From Frankia nepalensis (lineage in GTDB: Bacteria; Actinomycetota; Actinomycetes; Frankiales; Frankiaceae), in the NCBI RefSeq assembly GCF_016786325.1, contig NZ_JADWYU010000186.1, positions 1 through 39,132 of the forward strand: a stretch of 39,132 bases of DNA. The letters run 5' to 3'. The notes beneath the pieces were generated by a model that worked only from the letters and a program-made list of their open reading frames with translations, did no database searches and was not told the DNA's origin. Position numbers and translations under genes: made by a program. Of this stretch, positions 15,795 to 24,130 are shown piece by piece. Each line of letters opens with the position of its first letter. Positions within the stretch are counted from its first letter, which is position 1.

Positions 15795-16061
15795 GCGCCC
15801 CCACCCCCGTAACGGTTAGCAATCAGGCTGTTACACCTTCCGGTGACGCCTGTCAATGCCGCCAGCCGCCCAACGCCGCCAGCCGCCGTCGCTGGACTCT
15901 ATTCCAGCGCCCCTCGGGAAAGCCGACGGAACGAGGCCCGGTTTGGGCCGCCAGCGCGCGGAATCGCGCCCGGCTTTCCCGGTCGCGCCGGCCGCCGCGG
16001 CCGGGAAAGCCGGGCGGCTGGCGGAACCGGGTGGGCCGCGGGCCGGCGCCGGGCGCGCCAG
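15795..16061. other. Kinase upstream region with large inverted repeat
   Basis: This GC-rich gap between the kinase start and the 3-prime end of the solute-binding gene must hold the kinase promoter. A less GC-rich patch, AACGGTTAGCAATCAG, lies near 15810-15825. A large inverted repeat lies at 15948-16024. No gene is supported. Confidence 0.4.
15948..16024. repeat. Long nested inverted repeat
   Basis: The inner perfect 14-bp arms CCCGGCTTTCCCGG (15969-15982) and CCGGGAAAGCCGGG (16001-16014) enclose an 18-base loop. Outer 7-bp arms CCGCCAG (15948-15954) and CTGGCGG (16018-16024) extend the structure. A partial copy of the GGGAAAGCCG arm also occurs at about 15916. It could be a terminator, a mobile palindromic element or a protein-binding site. 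Confidence 0.7.
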
Positions 16062-16098
16062 GCGGGTTCCGCGACACCGGCGGCGCCGCGGAACCCGC
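16062..16098 (-). terminator. Hairpin downstream of the solute-binding protein gene
   Basis: Perfect 12-bp arms GCGGGTTCCGCG (16062-16073) and CGCGGAACCCGC (16087-16098) enclose a 13-base loop, about 50 nt past the stop on the minus strand. There is no T tail. Confidence 0.55.
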
Positions 16099-16155
16099 GC
16101 TTCAGGAGACGGCGCTTCAGGAGACGGCGGTTCAGGTGACGGCGGTTCAGCCCGC
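16096..16155 (-). repeat. 15-bp tandem repeat spanning the solute-binding protein stop codon
   Basis: Four 15-bp units of the type GGCGCTTCAGGAGAC run from 16096 to 16155, the last diverging at its end. The gene's stop codon (16147-16149) is inside the final unit. Because 15 bp is five codons, each unit supplies another in-frame TGA, giving four in-frame stops 15 nt apart. Confidence 0.85.
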
Positions 16156-17466
16156 GATAGGGGTGGAGCCGACGGCCCGGTAGCCGGTGGGCTGGCCCTT
16201 GTCGTCGAGGGAGGTGACGAGGCCGCCACGGACGCAGACGGCTGGAGTGGCCGGGTTGGCCAGGCCCCCGCAGCGGAACTTCATCGGGTCCGCGCCCGGC
16301 AGCGGCTTCTCCGGCATCGCCTTGATGGCCGCGATGATGGACTCGGACGTGACGTCTCCCGTGAGGTTCTCGGTCGCGGACTGGAGGGCGGCCAGCGTGG
16401 TGAACATGCTCAGCGAGCCCTGCCTGTTGACCTCAATCCCCTTGCCCTCGCCATACGCCTCGACGACGGCGGCGAACAGCTTGGTTGACGGGTTATCGGT
16501 GCCGACGGGCGCGGTCGCCGACACAGTGACGTTCTTGAGGGTGTCGCCCGGCACGGCCTTGCGGGTCGCGTCGGTGATGCACTGCGCGATCGCCGTGACC
16601 GGGCCGCTGAACCCGACCGTGCGCATGCCGTTGAGCGCGGCGATGCAGAACGAGTCGCTGCCCACCAGTTGCACCAGGGTGTCGGTGCCGACGAGTTGCT
16701 GCATCTGCGGCGTCATGTCGGCCGTGCCCGGGGGGATCGCGACGAGGTTGAGCTTCACGCCGGCCTTCTCGAACGCCGCGGGTGCGACCTTCTGATAGAC
16801 GCTCATGACGGACGGCACGTCGATGGCGACGACCGTCACCGTGTCGAGCTTGTTCTCCTTCGCCAGCGAGATCGGCAGGTTGATCATCGAGAACGCCGAG
16901 TCGACGAGCACGAAGGTCGACTCCCGGTCGGTCAGGATCGTGGCCGCGTTCGCGCCGCCGAAGACGACCGGGATCTTCGACTCGTGCAGCGGTGTCCAGA
17001 TGCTCTCGACGACCGACGACGAGCCGACGACGACGGCGACGACGTCCTCCTCGACCATCCGGTTCGCGCAGTCGGTGCCCTTGCCCGGGTCGGCGAGGGT
17101 GTCGCACTTGACGACCTCGATCGGGTGCCCGGCCAGGCCGGAGAGGCGCTCGTTGAGGTAGGCGATCGTGGCGTCGGCGACCGGGCCCTCGAAGGACAGG
17201 TCGGTGACGGCGCCCTTGCCGTCCGAGATCATCCCGATCTTGACCGGGGTGCCGCTCGCGGCCGCCACCGGCCCGAGCACCTCTTCGACGCCGCCGGGGG
17301 CGGTGGTGGCGTTCGGGACGGTGGTGGCGCCCTCGCCCTCGTCGCCACCGCCGCAGGCGACGAGCACCAGGCTCCCGGCCAGTACGGCTAACGCGGCTAA
17401 CGCACGGGTGCGGTCGCGTGACCGCCGCAGGGCCGGTCGCGTGCTCGCAATCCTGGTTTTGTCCAT
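16147..17466 (-). CDS. ABC transporter substrate-binding lipoprotein, LIV type (Peripla_BP_6)
   Basis: The product of about 439 residues has an Arg-rich N-terminus, a hydrophobic signal segment and the lipobox LVLVAC with Cys38 as the lipid-anchored residue. A mature domain of the Leu/Ile/Val-binding type I fold follows (VKIGMISDGKGAV ... VVVGSSSVVESIWTPLHESKIPVVFGG). ATG 17466 was preferred to ATG 17472 because GAGGGG then lies seven bases upstream. It would capture a ligand outside the membrane and deliver it to a LIV permease; the only such permease here is the fused liv gene at 5.3-8.2 kb, so they may work together. It diverges from the tetR gene. Its ligand is unknown. Confidence 0.85.
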   Translation of the reverse strand: MDKTRIASTRPALRRSRDRTRALAALAVLAGSLVLVACGGGDEGEGATTVPNATTAPGGVEEVLGPVAAASGTPVKIGMISDGKGAVTDLSFEGPVADATIAYLNERLSGLAGHPIEVVKCDTLADPGKGTDCANRMVEEDVVAVVVGSSSVVESIWTPLHESKIPVVFGGANAATILTDRESTFVLVDSAFSMINLPISLAKENKLDTVTVVAIDVPSVMSVYQKVAPAAFEKAGVKLNLVAIPPGTADMTPQMQQLVGTDTLVQLVGSDSFCIAALNGMRTVGFSGPVTAIAQCITDATRKAVPGDTLKNVTVSATAPVGTDNPSTKLFAAVVEAYGEGKGIEVNRQGSLSMFTTLAALQSATENLTGDVTSESIIAAIKAMPEKPLPGADPMKFRCGGLANPATPAVCVRGGLVTSLDDKGQPTGYRAVGSTPIAG

Positions 17467-17847
17467 GTTCATGCCCCTCTGCTCGTGGATGGCCGGCCGC
17501 GACGTGGCGGCGAAAGAAGCGAAGCCGACCGAAGAAAGCGAGAGTGAATGCTTGCGTACTTACGCGCGACAGGTCAACAGTTCGCCAACCATCACCACCG
17601 CGACCCCTCGGTCGGACCGCGCCCTGTCCTCACCCGCGGCGCCACGAGTCCTCGGCGACGAACGCGGCCGCGCCGGCCGGCCACCGACGACCCGCCGGTC
17701 GCGCGGGACCGCCCGCCGGCCGGCGGAGATTTCTCCCCGGCCAGCGGGATGGCTGGGCAGTATGCTTCATGCTTCCGTAACGCCTTGCCACCGGTCCGTG
17801 CCGGGGCACCGGACGGCGGTGCGCACCGACACGGGAGGTCGTGGTCA
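17467..17847. other. Divergent intergenic region, solute-binding gene / tetR
   Basis: This 381-bp gap contains the candidate solute-binding gene promoter at 17548-17577. The remainder is GC-rich with no recognisable gene. GGGAGG at about 17833 is the likely ribosome-binding site of tetR. Confidence 0.4.
17548..17577 (-). promoter_or_regulatory. Candidate promoter with palindrome for the solute-binding gene
   Basis: On the minus strand, TTGACC (17577-17572) could be a -35 and AAGCAT (17553-17548) a -10, with an 18-bp spacer. The inverted repeat GCGTA-CT-TACGC (17554-17565) lies in the spacer and abuts the -10, a good place for a repressor. The -10 is weak. Confidence 0.4.
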
Positions 17848-18495
17848 ATGACGGCGGGAGCCCAACCCCGGTTACGGGCCGACGCGCGGCGCAACCGCGA
17901 CCGGATCCTGGTCACGGCCGCGGCCGCGTTCGCCGACGACGGCCCCGACGTGCCGATGGAGGAGATCGCGCGGCTCGCCGGCGTCGGCGTGGGCACCCTC
18001 TACCGGCGTTTCCCCGACCGTGAGGCCCTCCTCGTCGCGGTCGTCCAGGACAGCATGGCGCGCGCGCTCGGGCGCACCCGCGCCGCCGCGGCCGAGGCGA
18101 CACCGGGCCAGGCCTGGGACGCCCTCGTCCGCAGCCTGAGCAGCCCGCGCGAGCTGCGGCTCATGATGAGCCTGACCAGCCTGGCCTCCCCGACGACCGC
18201 CGCGGCCGTGCATGCCGACCCGACGACCCGGCGGATCCGCCAGGAGTACGCGGAGGTCCTCGACGGCCTCGTCCGCGCCGCCCAGGCCGAGGGCACGCTG
18301 CGCCCGGACGTCGGCGCCGGCGACGTCGCGCACCTGCTCTCCCTGGTCGCCTATGGCCTGCGCCGCACCCCCGACGCGACGGCCGAGATCGCCTTCGAAC
18401 GGGCCCGCGCCATCGTCCTCGACGGCCTGCGCGCGCGGCCGCGGACCCCGCTGCCCGGCCGCCCCCTCACCACCACCGACCTGGAGGCGGAGTAG
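17848..18495 (+). CDS. TetR-family transcriptional regulator
   Basis: The 215-residue protein has a typical N-terminal TetR helix-turn-helix (PMEEIARLAGVGVGTLYRRF), followed by an all-helical ligand-binding domain. GGGAGG lies ten bases before the ATG. Directly downstream on the same strand is an MFS exporter, and a 17-bp palindrome lies between the two genes. The simplest reading is that this protein represses the exporter and is released by an exported toxic compound. Control of the divergent solute-binding gene is also possible, but the palindrome there is different. Confidence 0.88.
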   Translation: MTAGAQPRLRADARRNRDRILVTAAAAFADDGPDVPMEEIARLAGVGVGTLYRRFPDREALLVAVVQDSMARALGRTRAAAAEATPGQAWDALVRSLSSPRELRLMMSLTSLASPTTAAAVHADPTTRRIRQEYAEVLDGLVRAAQAEGTLRPDVGAGDVAHLLSLVAYGLRRTPDATAEIAFERARAIVLDGLRARPRTPLPGRPLTTTDLEAE

Positions 18496-18531
18496 CCCCG
18501 GGCCTCGCGGCCCGGAGGCTGGCGAGCAGAA

Positions 18532-18548
18532 AACTAGACCGGCTAGTT
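18532..18548. promoter_or_regulatory. Palindromic operator ahead of the MFS gene
   Basis: AACTAG-ACCGG-CTAGTT has perfect 6-bp arms and is A/T-richer than its surroundings. It lies 37 nt after the tetR stop and 80 nt before the exporter start. A second inverted repeat, GTTAGC (18551-18556) with GCTAAC (18576-18581), follows immediately. Size and placement fit a TetR-dimer operator. Confidence 0.65.
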
Positions 18549-18627
18549 GTGTTAGCATCCGGAGGATGATCTTCCGCTAACCGGTCGGCGCCCGCCCGCT
18601 GGCGCGCCTCGGCGAGAGGGGCACCGG

Positions 18628-20124
18628 GTGACCGACCTGAGCGCCGAACGGCGGACCCGCGCCGCGGCTCACGAGCGGGACGAGAGCCCCGCCCTGGCCG
18701 GCCGGGGGCGGGTGGTGCTGCTGGCCGTCTCCCTCGGCGCGGTGATCGTCGCGATGACGCAGTCGATGATGATCCCGCTGTTACCGACGCTGCCGGCCGA
18801 GCTGGACACCTCAATCACCAGTGTCGAGTGGCTGCTGACGTCGACGATGCTGGTCGCGGCCGTCGCCGTGCCCGTGCTTGGCCGCCTCGGCGACATGTTC
18901 GGCAAGCGCCGGCTGCTGCTCGTCGCCCTGTCGGCGCTCGTCGTCGGGTCACTGATCGCCGCGCTGACCGACGACATCAGACTCATGATCCTCGCGCGCG
19001 CGGTCCACGGCCTCGCCTCGGCCGCGATCCCGCTCGGCATCAGCCTGCTCGCCGCGCTCCTGCCGGCCGAGCGGGTCGGATCGGCGGCCGCCCTGGTCAG
19101 CGCCATGATGGGCGTCGGCAGCGCGCTGGCCCTGCCGACCGCCGGCCTGATCGCCGACAACACCGACTATCACGTGCTGTTCTGGTTCCTCGCCGCCAGC
19201 GGCGTGGTCACCTTCGTCCTCGTGCTCACGATCGTGCCGGAGGCGCCGGGCCGCGTCGGCGGCCGGGTGGATCTCGTCGGCGCCGCGCTGCTGTCCGCCG
19301 TGCTCCTCACCCTGCTCGTCCCGCTCGCCGAATCCGCCCACTGGGGCTGGGCCTCTCCCAGGGTGTTCGGACTGCTCGCGGCCTCGGCGCTCCTGCTCCT
19401 CGTGTTCGGCCTGGCGGAGTCCCGCGCGCGAAACCCGCTCGTCGACCTCGCCTCCCTGCGCCGCAGGGACATGGTGGCGACGAACTTCTGCTCGGTCATG
19501 TTCACCGCGGCATTGTTCGCCTCGATGATCGGCACGGTCGGCTACGTGCAGGCACCCGAGGAGACCGGTTACGGGTTCGGGACCTCGCTGCTGGTCGGCG
19601 GCCTTTTCATGGTGCCGACCGGCGTGGGCATGCTCCTGCTGGCGCCGGTCTCGGCACGCCTGGTCGCCCGGCGCGGCGCGTCCCGCACCCTGGCGCTGGG
19701 CGCGGTCATCGTCGCGTCCGGCTGGGCTGTCCGCATCGCGCTGACCGGCAGCCTGTGGCACGTCCTGCTCGGCACCACCCTGGTGGGCGCCGGCACCGGC
19801 ATCGGCTACGCCGCCATGCCCGCCCTTATCCACACCTTCACGCCGCTATCAGGGCTGGCCGCGGCAAACGGTCTCAACATGCTTTTCCGGTCGATCGGCA
19901 GCGCCCTCGCCAGCGCCATCGGCGGCAGCCTGATCGCCACCTACACCCTGTCCTTGGCCGGCGAGACCCTGCCCTCGCTGACCGCCTACCGCCTGCTCTT
20001 CGCCGTCTGCGGCCTCGCCGCCGTCGTCGCCGCTGTTGCCGCGCTGACCATCCGCGACCGGCCGTCGGTCACCTCCAGCGGACCATTCCGCGTCGCCGCG
20101 CCGCTGCCATCACCCCCGCGCTGA
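18628..20124 (+). CDS. MFS drug exporter, DHA2-like (about 14 TM)
   Basis: The 498-residue protein has about 14 hydrophobic segments, the layout of the DHA2 proton-antiport drug exporters. Motif A appears as GRLGDMFGKRR after helix 2, and a motif C-like stretch (GVGSALALPTAGLIAD) occurs in helix 5. The first helix carries the common QSMMIPLLPTLPAEL segment after an N-terminal soluble tail of about 30 residues. The GTG at 18628 is preceded by GAGAGGGG. It is probably controlled by the upstream TetR through the palindrome at 18532. Substrates are unknown. Confidence 0.87.
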   Translation: MTDLSAERRTRAAAHERDESPALAGRGRVVLLAVSLGAVIVAMTQSMMIPLLPTLPAELDTSITSVEWLLTSTMLVAAVAVPVLGRLGDMFGKRRLLLVALSALVVGSLIAALTDDIRLMILARAVHGLASAAIPLGISLLAALLPAERVGSAAALVSAMMGVGSALALPTAGLIADNTDYHVLFWFLAASGVVTFVLVLTIVPEAPGRVGGRVDLVGAALLSAVLLTLLVPLAESAHWGWASPRVFGLLAASALLLLVFGLAESRARNPLVDLASLRRRDMVATNFCSVMFTAALFASMIGTVGYVQAPEETGYGFGTSLLVGGLFMVPTGVGMLLLAPVSARLVARRGASRTLALGAVIVASGWAVRIALTGSLWHVLLGTTLVGAGTGIGYAAMPALIHTFTPLSGLAAANGLNMLFRSIGSALASAIGGSLIATYTLSLAGETLPSLTAYRLLFAVCGLAAVVAAVAALTIRDRPSVTSSGPFRVAAPLPSPPR

Positions 20125-20229
20125 CTCACGTTCTCCTGAGGTGGGATCCGCCGGAGCGGCCCGGTTGGCGTGCACCGCCATGTCGATTTCCCGCCAGACT
20201 TGCGGTGGGCCGACGAGCACACTGGCCTC

Positions 20230-21717
20230 GTGTACCTCGACGTTGAGCGGTGCGTACGGGCCGTCCAGGCGAAGGACGAACGCTTCGACGGGTGGTTCTT
20301 CACCGCGGTGCTCACCACCGGGATCTACTGCCGGCCGAGCTGCCCGGCGCGGCCCCCGAGGCCCGAGAACATGCGCTTCTACCCCAGCGCCGCGGCCGCG
20401 CAGCAGGCGGGCTTCCGGGCGTGCAAACGCTGCCGGCCGGGGGCCGTGCCCGGATCGCCACAGTGGAACGAGCGCGCGGACCTGGTCGCCCGCGCGATGC
20501 GCCTGATCGCCGACGGGCTGGTGGACCGGGACGGCGTGCCGGGGCTGGCCGACCGGCTCGGCTACAGCGTCCGCCAGGTCGAGCGGCAGCTGATGGCCGA
20601 GCTCGGCGCCGGGCCGCTCGCCCTGGCCCGCGCGCAGCGCGCGCAGACCGCCCGCCTCCTGATCGAGACCACCGCCCTGCCGATGGCCGAGGTCGCGGAC
20701 TCGGCGGGTTTCGCGAGCGTGCGCGCCTTCAACGACACCGTTCGGGAGGTCTTCGGGCTTACGCCCACCGAGCTGCGGGCACGCGCGAAGGCAACCGGGG
20801 AACCACCGGTGTCGGGCACCATCGTCCTGCGCCTGCCGTTCCGGCGTCCCCTGTGCCCGGACAACCTGTTCGGGCACCTCGCGGCCACGGCCGTGCCCGG
20901 TGTCGAGGAATGGCGCGACGGCGCCTACCGCCGGGCGTTGCGGCTCCCGCACGGGCACGGCATCGCGTCGTTGCGGCCCACGCCGGAGTACGTCGAGTGC
21001 CGGCTGGCCCTGTCCGACGCGCGTGACCTGACCACCGCGATCAACCGCTGTCGATGGCTGCTCGACCTGGACGCCGACCCGGTCGCGATCGACGCCCAGC
21101 TCGGCGCCGACGAGACGCTGGCCCCGCTGGTCGCCAAGAACCCCGGCCGGCGCGTGCCGCGCACCACCGACCCGGAGGAGTTCGCGATCCGCGCCGTGCT
21201 CGGCCAGCAGGTGTCGACCGCGGCCGCCCGGACGCTCGCGGCCCGGCTGGTGGCGGCGCACGGCGAGCCGATCGAGGACCGCGAGGGCGGGCTCACCCAC
21301 CTGTTCCCCACCCCGTCGGCGCTCGCCGGGCTGGACCCGGAGTCGCTCGCCATGCCCCGCTCCCGGCGCGCGACGGTGGGCGCGTTGATCCGTGCCCTCG
21401 CGGCTGGCGACCTGGAGCTCGGCGTCGGCGGCGACTGGGAGCGCGGCCGGGCACGGCTCGCGGCGCTGCCGGGCGTCGGCCCGTGGACCGTCGAGTCGGT
21501 CGCGATGCGAGCGCTCGGCGACCCCGACGCGTTCGTCGCCACGGATCTCGGCGTGCGGCTCGCCGCCGCCGACCTCGGCCTGCCGTCGACGGCACGGGCG
21601 CTGACCGCCCGCTCCGCGCCCTGGCGGCCCTGGCGCGCCTACGCGGTCCAGCACCTGTGGTCCACCCGCGAGCATCCGATCAACCAGATGCCAGCCGACC
21701 GTCCGGAGGAGAACTGA
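20230..21717 (+). CDS. Ada-AlkA fusion: methylphosphotriester sensor and 3-methyladenine glycosylase
   Basis: From GTG 20230 the product has 495 residues. The Ada N-terminal zinc/methyl-acceptor domain contains Cys34, Cys38, Cys65 and Cys68 (GIYCRPSC ... ACKRC), where Cys34 would accept the methyl group. An AraC-type DNA-binding domain follows (about 75-165), then an AlkA N-domain and an HhH-GPD glycosylase ([11 protein letters not shown]) with catalytic Asp439 in FVATDLG. It would sense alkylated DNA phosphate, activate transcription and excise N3-alkyl purines. GTG 20170 would add 20 residues; 20230 was chosen because the domain begins right there. It overlaps ogt by one base (TGATG). The Ada methyltransferase domain is absent and supplied by that next gene. 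Confidence 0.9.
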   Translation: MYLDVERCVRAVQAKDERFDGWFFTAVLTTGIYCRPSCPARPPRPENMRFYPSAAAAQQAGFRACKRCRPGAVPGSPQWNERADLVARAMRLIADGLVDRDGVPGLADRLGYSVRQVERQLMAELGAGPLALARAQRAQTARLLIETTALPMAEVADSAGFASVRAFNDTVREVFGLTPTELRARAKATGEPPVSGTIVLRLPFRRPLCPDNLFGHLAATAVPGVEEWRDGAYRRALRLPHGHGIASLRPTPEYVECRLALSDARDLTTAINRCRWLLDLDADPVAIDAQLGADETLAPLVAKNPGRRVPRTTDPEEFAIRAVLGQQVSTAAARTLAARLVAAHGEPIEDREGGLTHLFPTPSALAGLDPESLAMPRSRRATVGALIRALAAGDLELGVGGDWERGRARLAALPGVGPWTVESVAMRALGDPDAFVATDLGVRLAAADLGLPSTARALTARSAPWRPWRAYAVQHLWSTREHPINQMPADRPEEN

Positions 21718-22271
21718 TGCCCACGAGTTCAGCCCGGGAGACGTCAGCCCACGTGACGCACACCGTCGTCGACAGCCCCGTGGGTTCTCTCACCCTCGTC
21801 GCCGTCGACGGCGTCCTCGCCGGCCTCTATATGGAACAACAGCGGCACCGGCCGGCGGAGGAGACGTTCGGCGACCGTGACCCGGCCCCGTTCGGCGCCG
21901 TGACCGCCCAGCTGCGGGCGTACTTCGACGGCGCACTGACGGAGTTCGACCTGCCGCTGGCGCCGCGCGGAACGCCGTTCCAACGCGTCGTGTGGAACGC
22001 GCTGCGCGAAATCCCGTACGGCCAGACCATCACGTACGGCGAGCTCGCCGACCGGATCGGCCGGCCGGCCGCCGCGCGCGCCGTCGGCCTCGCCAACGGC
22101 CGCAACCCGATCGGCATCATCGTGCCGTGCCACCGCGTCATCGGCTCCACCGGCGACCTCACCGGCTACGGCGGCGGCATCGACCGCAAGCGCCACCTGC
22201 TCACCCTCGAGGCACGCGGGAACACCCGTGCGCCGATGACGAGCGTCGCCGCGAGCGCGGCGTTGTGGTGA
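21717..22271 (+). CDS. ogt: O6-methylguanine-DNA methyltransferase
   Basis: The 184-residue protein has the MGMT active site IVPCHRV with acceptor Cys138, the upstream [24 protein letters not shown] helix-turn-helix DNA-binding segment and the Asn/Gly hinge in GLANGRNP. It removes alkyl groups from O6-guanine in a single-turnover suicide reaction. It starts in the stop of ada-alkA (TGATG) after GGAGGAG, so both are cotranscribed and probably induced together by alkylation damage. A hairpin terminator follows. Confidence 0.93.
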   Translation: MPTSSARETSAHVTHTVVDSPVGSLTLVAVDGVLAGLYMEQQRHRPAEETFGDRDPAPFGAVTAQLRAYFDGALTEFDLPLAPRGTPFQRVVWNALREIPYGQTITYGELADRIGRPAAARAVGLANGRNPIGIIVPCHRVIGSTGDLTGYGGGIDRKRHLLTLEARGNTRAPMTSVAASAALW

Positions 22272-22298
22272 GCGGCCGCCCGGCGGATATCTCGGGGT

Positions 22299-22326
22299 CG
22301 CCGCCGGCCCACACCGGCCGGCGGCG
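22299..22326. terminator. Hairpin terminator between convergent ogt and ydeI-like genes
   Basis: Perfect 11-bp arms CGCCGCCGGCC and GGCCGGCGGCG enclose a 6-base loop. It lies 27 nt after the ogt stop and 12 nt after the stop of the minus-strand gene, so it can serve both. There is no T tail. Confidence 0.7.
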
Positions 22327-22338
22327 GGACAGGACTGG

Positions 22339-22956
22339 CTACGCGGGGCGGCGTTTCTGGGGGTGGATGGTCTCGCCGCGGGGGAGCATCGCGACGTAGT
22401 CGTCGATGCGGCGGGTCCACGCGGCCTCGGTCTTGAGCGCGGTCAGGCGGTGGTACAGCGCGTACCGGTTCTGCGCGGTAAGGACGTCGAACATCGCCCT
22501 TGCCGCTGGCACGGCGTCGATCGCGGCGAGCAGGTCGGGCGGGGTCTGCGCGGTGGCCGAGCCGGCGTACGCCGCCTCCCAACGGCCGTCGGCCTTCGCC
22601 GCCGCGACAGCCGCCAGTCCCGGCGGCGCCATCCGGCCCTCGCGTTCCAGCCGCTCGACGTGGCCGATGTTGATGATCGACCAGCGGCTGCGCGGGCCGC
22701 GCGGCGTCCAGCGCTGGAACATCGTCTGTTCGTCGCGCCGGCGCGCCTGACCGTCGATCCAGCCGAAGCACAGCGCCTCGTCCAGCGCGCCCCGGTAGTC
22801 GAGCGACGTGACCCTCCCGCCCTTCTTCGTCTGCACCAGCCACACCGCGGCCACGGTCGCGTGGTACTCCTGAAGCCAGGCCCGCCAGGCGGCCGCGTCG
22901 GGCAGTAGCAGCTCAATCCCGGACAACGTCACGCCCCGCACCCTAACAACGACCAT
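22339..22956 (-). CDS. YdeI/OmpD-associated family protein
   Basis: The protein, up to 205 residues, shows the family signature LDYRGALDEALCFGWIDGQ near residue 55, followed by TMFQRWTPRGPRSRWS. The C-terminal half matches the YdeI domain (PPDLLAAIDAVPAARAMFDVLTAQNRYA). Members occur widely in actinobacteria and were linked to bacteriocin or antimicrobial-peptide protection in enterobacteria; the biochemical function is unclear. The start is uncertain: ATG 22956 has no clear Shine-Dalgarno, and GTG 22932 is an alternative. It follows the APH-like kinase gene by 34 nt on the same strand and may form a pair with it. Confidence 0.82.
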   Translation of the reverse strand: MVVVRVRGVTLSGIELLLPDAAAWRAWLQEYHATVAAVWLVQTKKGGRVTSLDYRGALDEALCFGWIDGQARRRDEQTMFQRWTPRGPRSRWSIINIGHVERLEREGRMAPPGLAAVAAAKADGRWEAAYAGSATAQTPPDLLAAIDAVPAARAMFDVLTAQNRYALYHRLTALKTEAAWTRRIDDYVAMLPRGETIHPQKRRPA

Positions 22957-22990
22957 CGCCCGGCTGCGGCGCGCAAGATCTACGGGTCAT

Positions 22991-23740
22991 TCAGTCCTGC
23001 ATGGTTCTGCCTCGCGCCTCGAGCTGACGGCGGTTCTCGGCAACCCACTGACGGCCGGCGCGTACGTCGTCGATGACGCCAGCGTCGCGTAGCCGCAGGG
23101 CCGTCGGCTCGCCCGCCAGCACCCCCGCCTGGACGCCGCGCCAGCAGCAGTCCTGGCACCACAGGATGGTCTCGACCACGCCCGCGCGCTGACGCAGTCC
23201 ATACGCGGCGCAGATCAGCCTGATCCTCCGCCTGGTCTCGTCCAGGTCGGTCACAGCCGGGCCGAGATGGAGGAACTGCCAGCACACATGCGCGACGTCC
23301 TGGATGCGCGCACCAGGGGAAGCCAGATCCCAGTCAAGGAAGGCTACGGGACGCAGGCCGTCGCCCAGGTCTCGGTAGACGGTGTTCCTCGGGGCGAGGT
23401 CGTTGTGGCAGACGACCTCGCTGCCACCGGCCAGCGGCGTGCCGGCGGTCAGGTCATGCAACTGGCGCACCAGTTCGGCGACCTGGACGAGGCTCTCATC
23501 GCACAGGACGGCCGGAGGCTGCTCGGGCTCCCAGCCGACATGGCCGGGCAGGAAGCCAAGAATCTCCCGGCCATGCTCGTCGACGCCGAGAAACCGCGGC
23601 GCCCCCTCCCAACCGCGCTGCTCCAGAAAACCGAGCAGCTGGTGGACGAAACCGGCGTGGGCCGTCACGGGTCTGCGCACCGTATCGCCGCTGCGGACGA
23701 CGGGGTTCACCCAACCGCCTGGCAGAGGTGTCTCCGTCAC
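22991..23740 (-). CDS. Aminoglycoside/choline-kinase-like phosphotransferase
   Basis: The 249-residue protein has the APH catalytic loop VCHNDLAPRNTVY (H-x-D-x4-N) and the metal-binding FLDWDLASPG. The N-lobe is short and poorly conserved, but the hinge-like region is recognisable. GTG 23740 has GGAGG five bases upstream. Family members phosphorylate aminoglycosides, choline, homoserine or other small hydroxyl compounds. Nothing in the neighbourhood identifies the substrate, and antibiotic resistance should not be assumed. Confidence 0.82.
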   Translation of the reverse strand: MTETPLPGGWVNPVVRSGDTVRRPVTAHAGFVHQLLGFLEQRGWEGAPRFLGVDEHGREILGFLPGHVGWEPEQPPAVLCDESLVQVAELVRQLHDLTAGTPLAGGSEVVCHNDLAPRNTVYRDLGDGLRPVAFLDWDLASPGARIQDVAHVCWQFLHLGPAVTDLDETRRRIRLICAAYGLRQRAGVVETILWCQDCCWRGVQAGVLAGEPTALRLRDAGVIDDVRAGRQWVAENRRQLEARGRTMQD

Positions 23741-24130
23741 ATCGACCTCCAGCCGGCCCGGCCCACCGACCCGGCCCCGAGAGCCCCGCCCAGATCATGC
23801 CCGGCGGCACCCGCCGACGCTCGGCGCGACGCGGCCGCCATGCCGAGCCACCGCGGCGGCGGCCGCGCATCCCGTCCGACGTGACGGGGAGTTCTGTCAG
23901 ACGTCAGCGGGCCGACGGCCGTCGATTCATACCCCCGGCGTCGGACAGGACGCCCGGGAGGTGCTTGACGACCGGCGATGGTGGGAGGGCGGTGGGCGGG
24001 GGCGGGCGGCCGCGGTGGGGTCCACCGAGGCCGACGTCGCTCGGGGACCGCGTCAGGTGACCGGACCGGACGCGCGGGGCCCGGTCACGGAAGGACACCG
24101 CCGTCCGCGACCAGGCCCCGCGCGGCGGGG
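23741..24130. other. Intergenic region without supported gene
   Basis: This gap of about 390 bp lies between the phosphotransferase start and the permease stop, both on the minus strand. It should contain the phosphotransferase promoter, but no clear -35/-10 pair, hairpin or small gene was found. The open frames here are high-GC shadow frames. Confidence 0.4.

Noticed and set aside
13749-15812. 687-codon plus-strand frame over the kinase gene
   Set aside because: Low-complexity composition and complete overlap with a kinase with intact catalytic motifs.
18566-18580. Four-codon upstream ORF (ATG ATC TTC CGC TAA) before the exporter
   Set aside because: GGAGG directly touches the ATG, leaving no room for ribosome placement, and the ORF lies inside an inverted repeat.
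22991-23740. Aminoglycoside resistance gene
   Set aside because: Only the general APH fold and catalytic loop are visible; the family phosphorylates many small molecules, so a resistance claim is unsupported.
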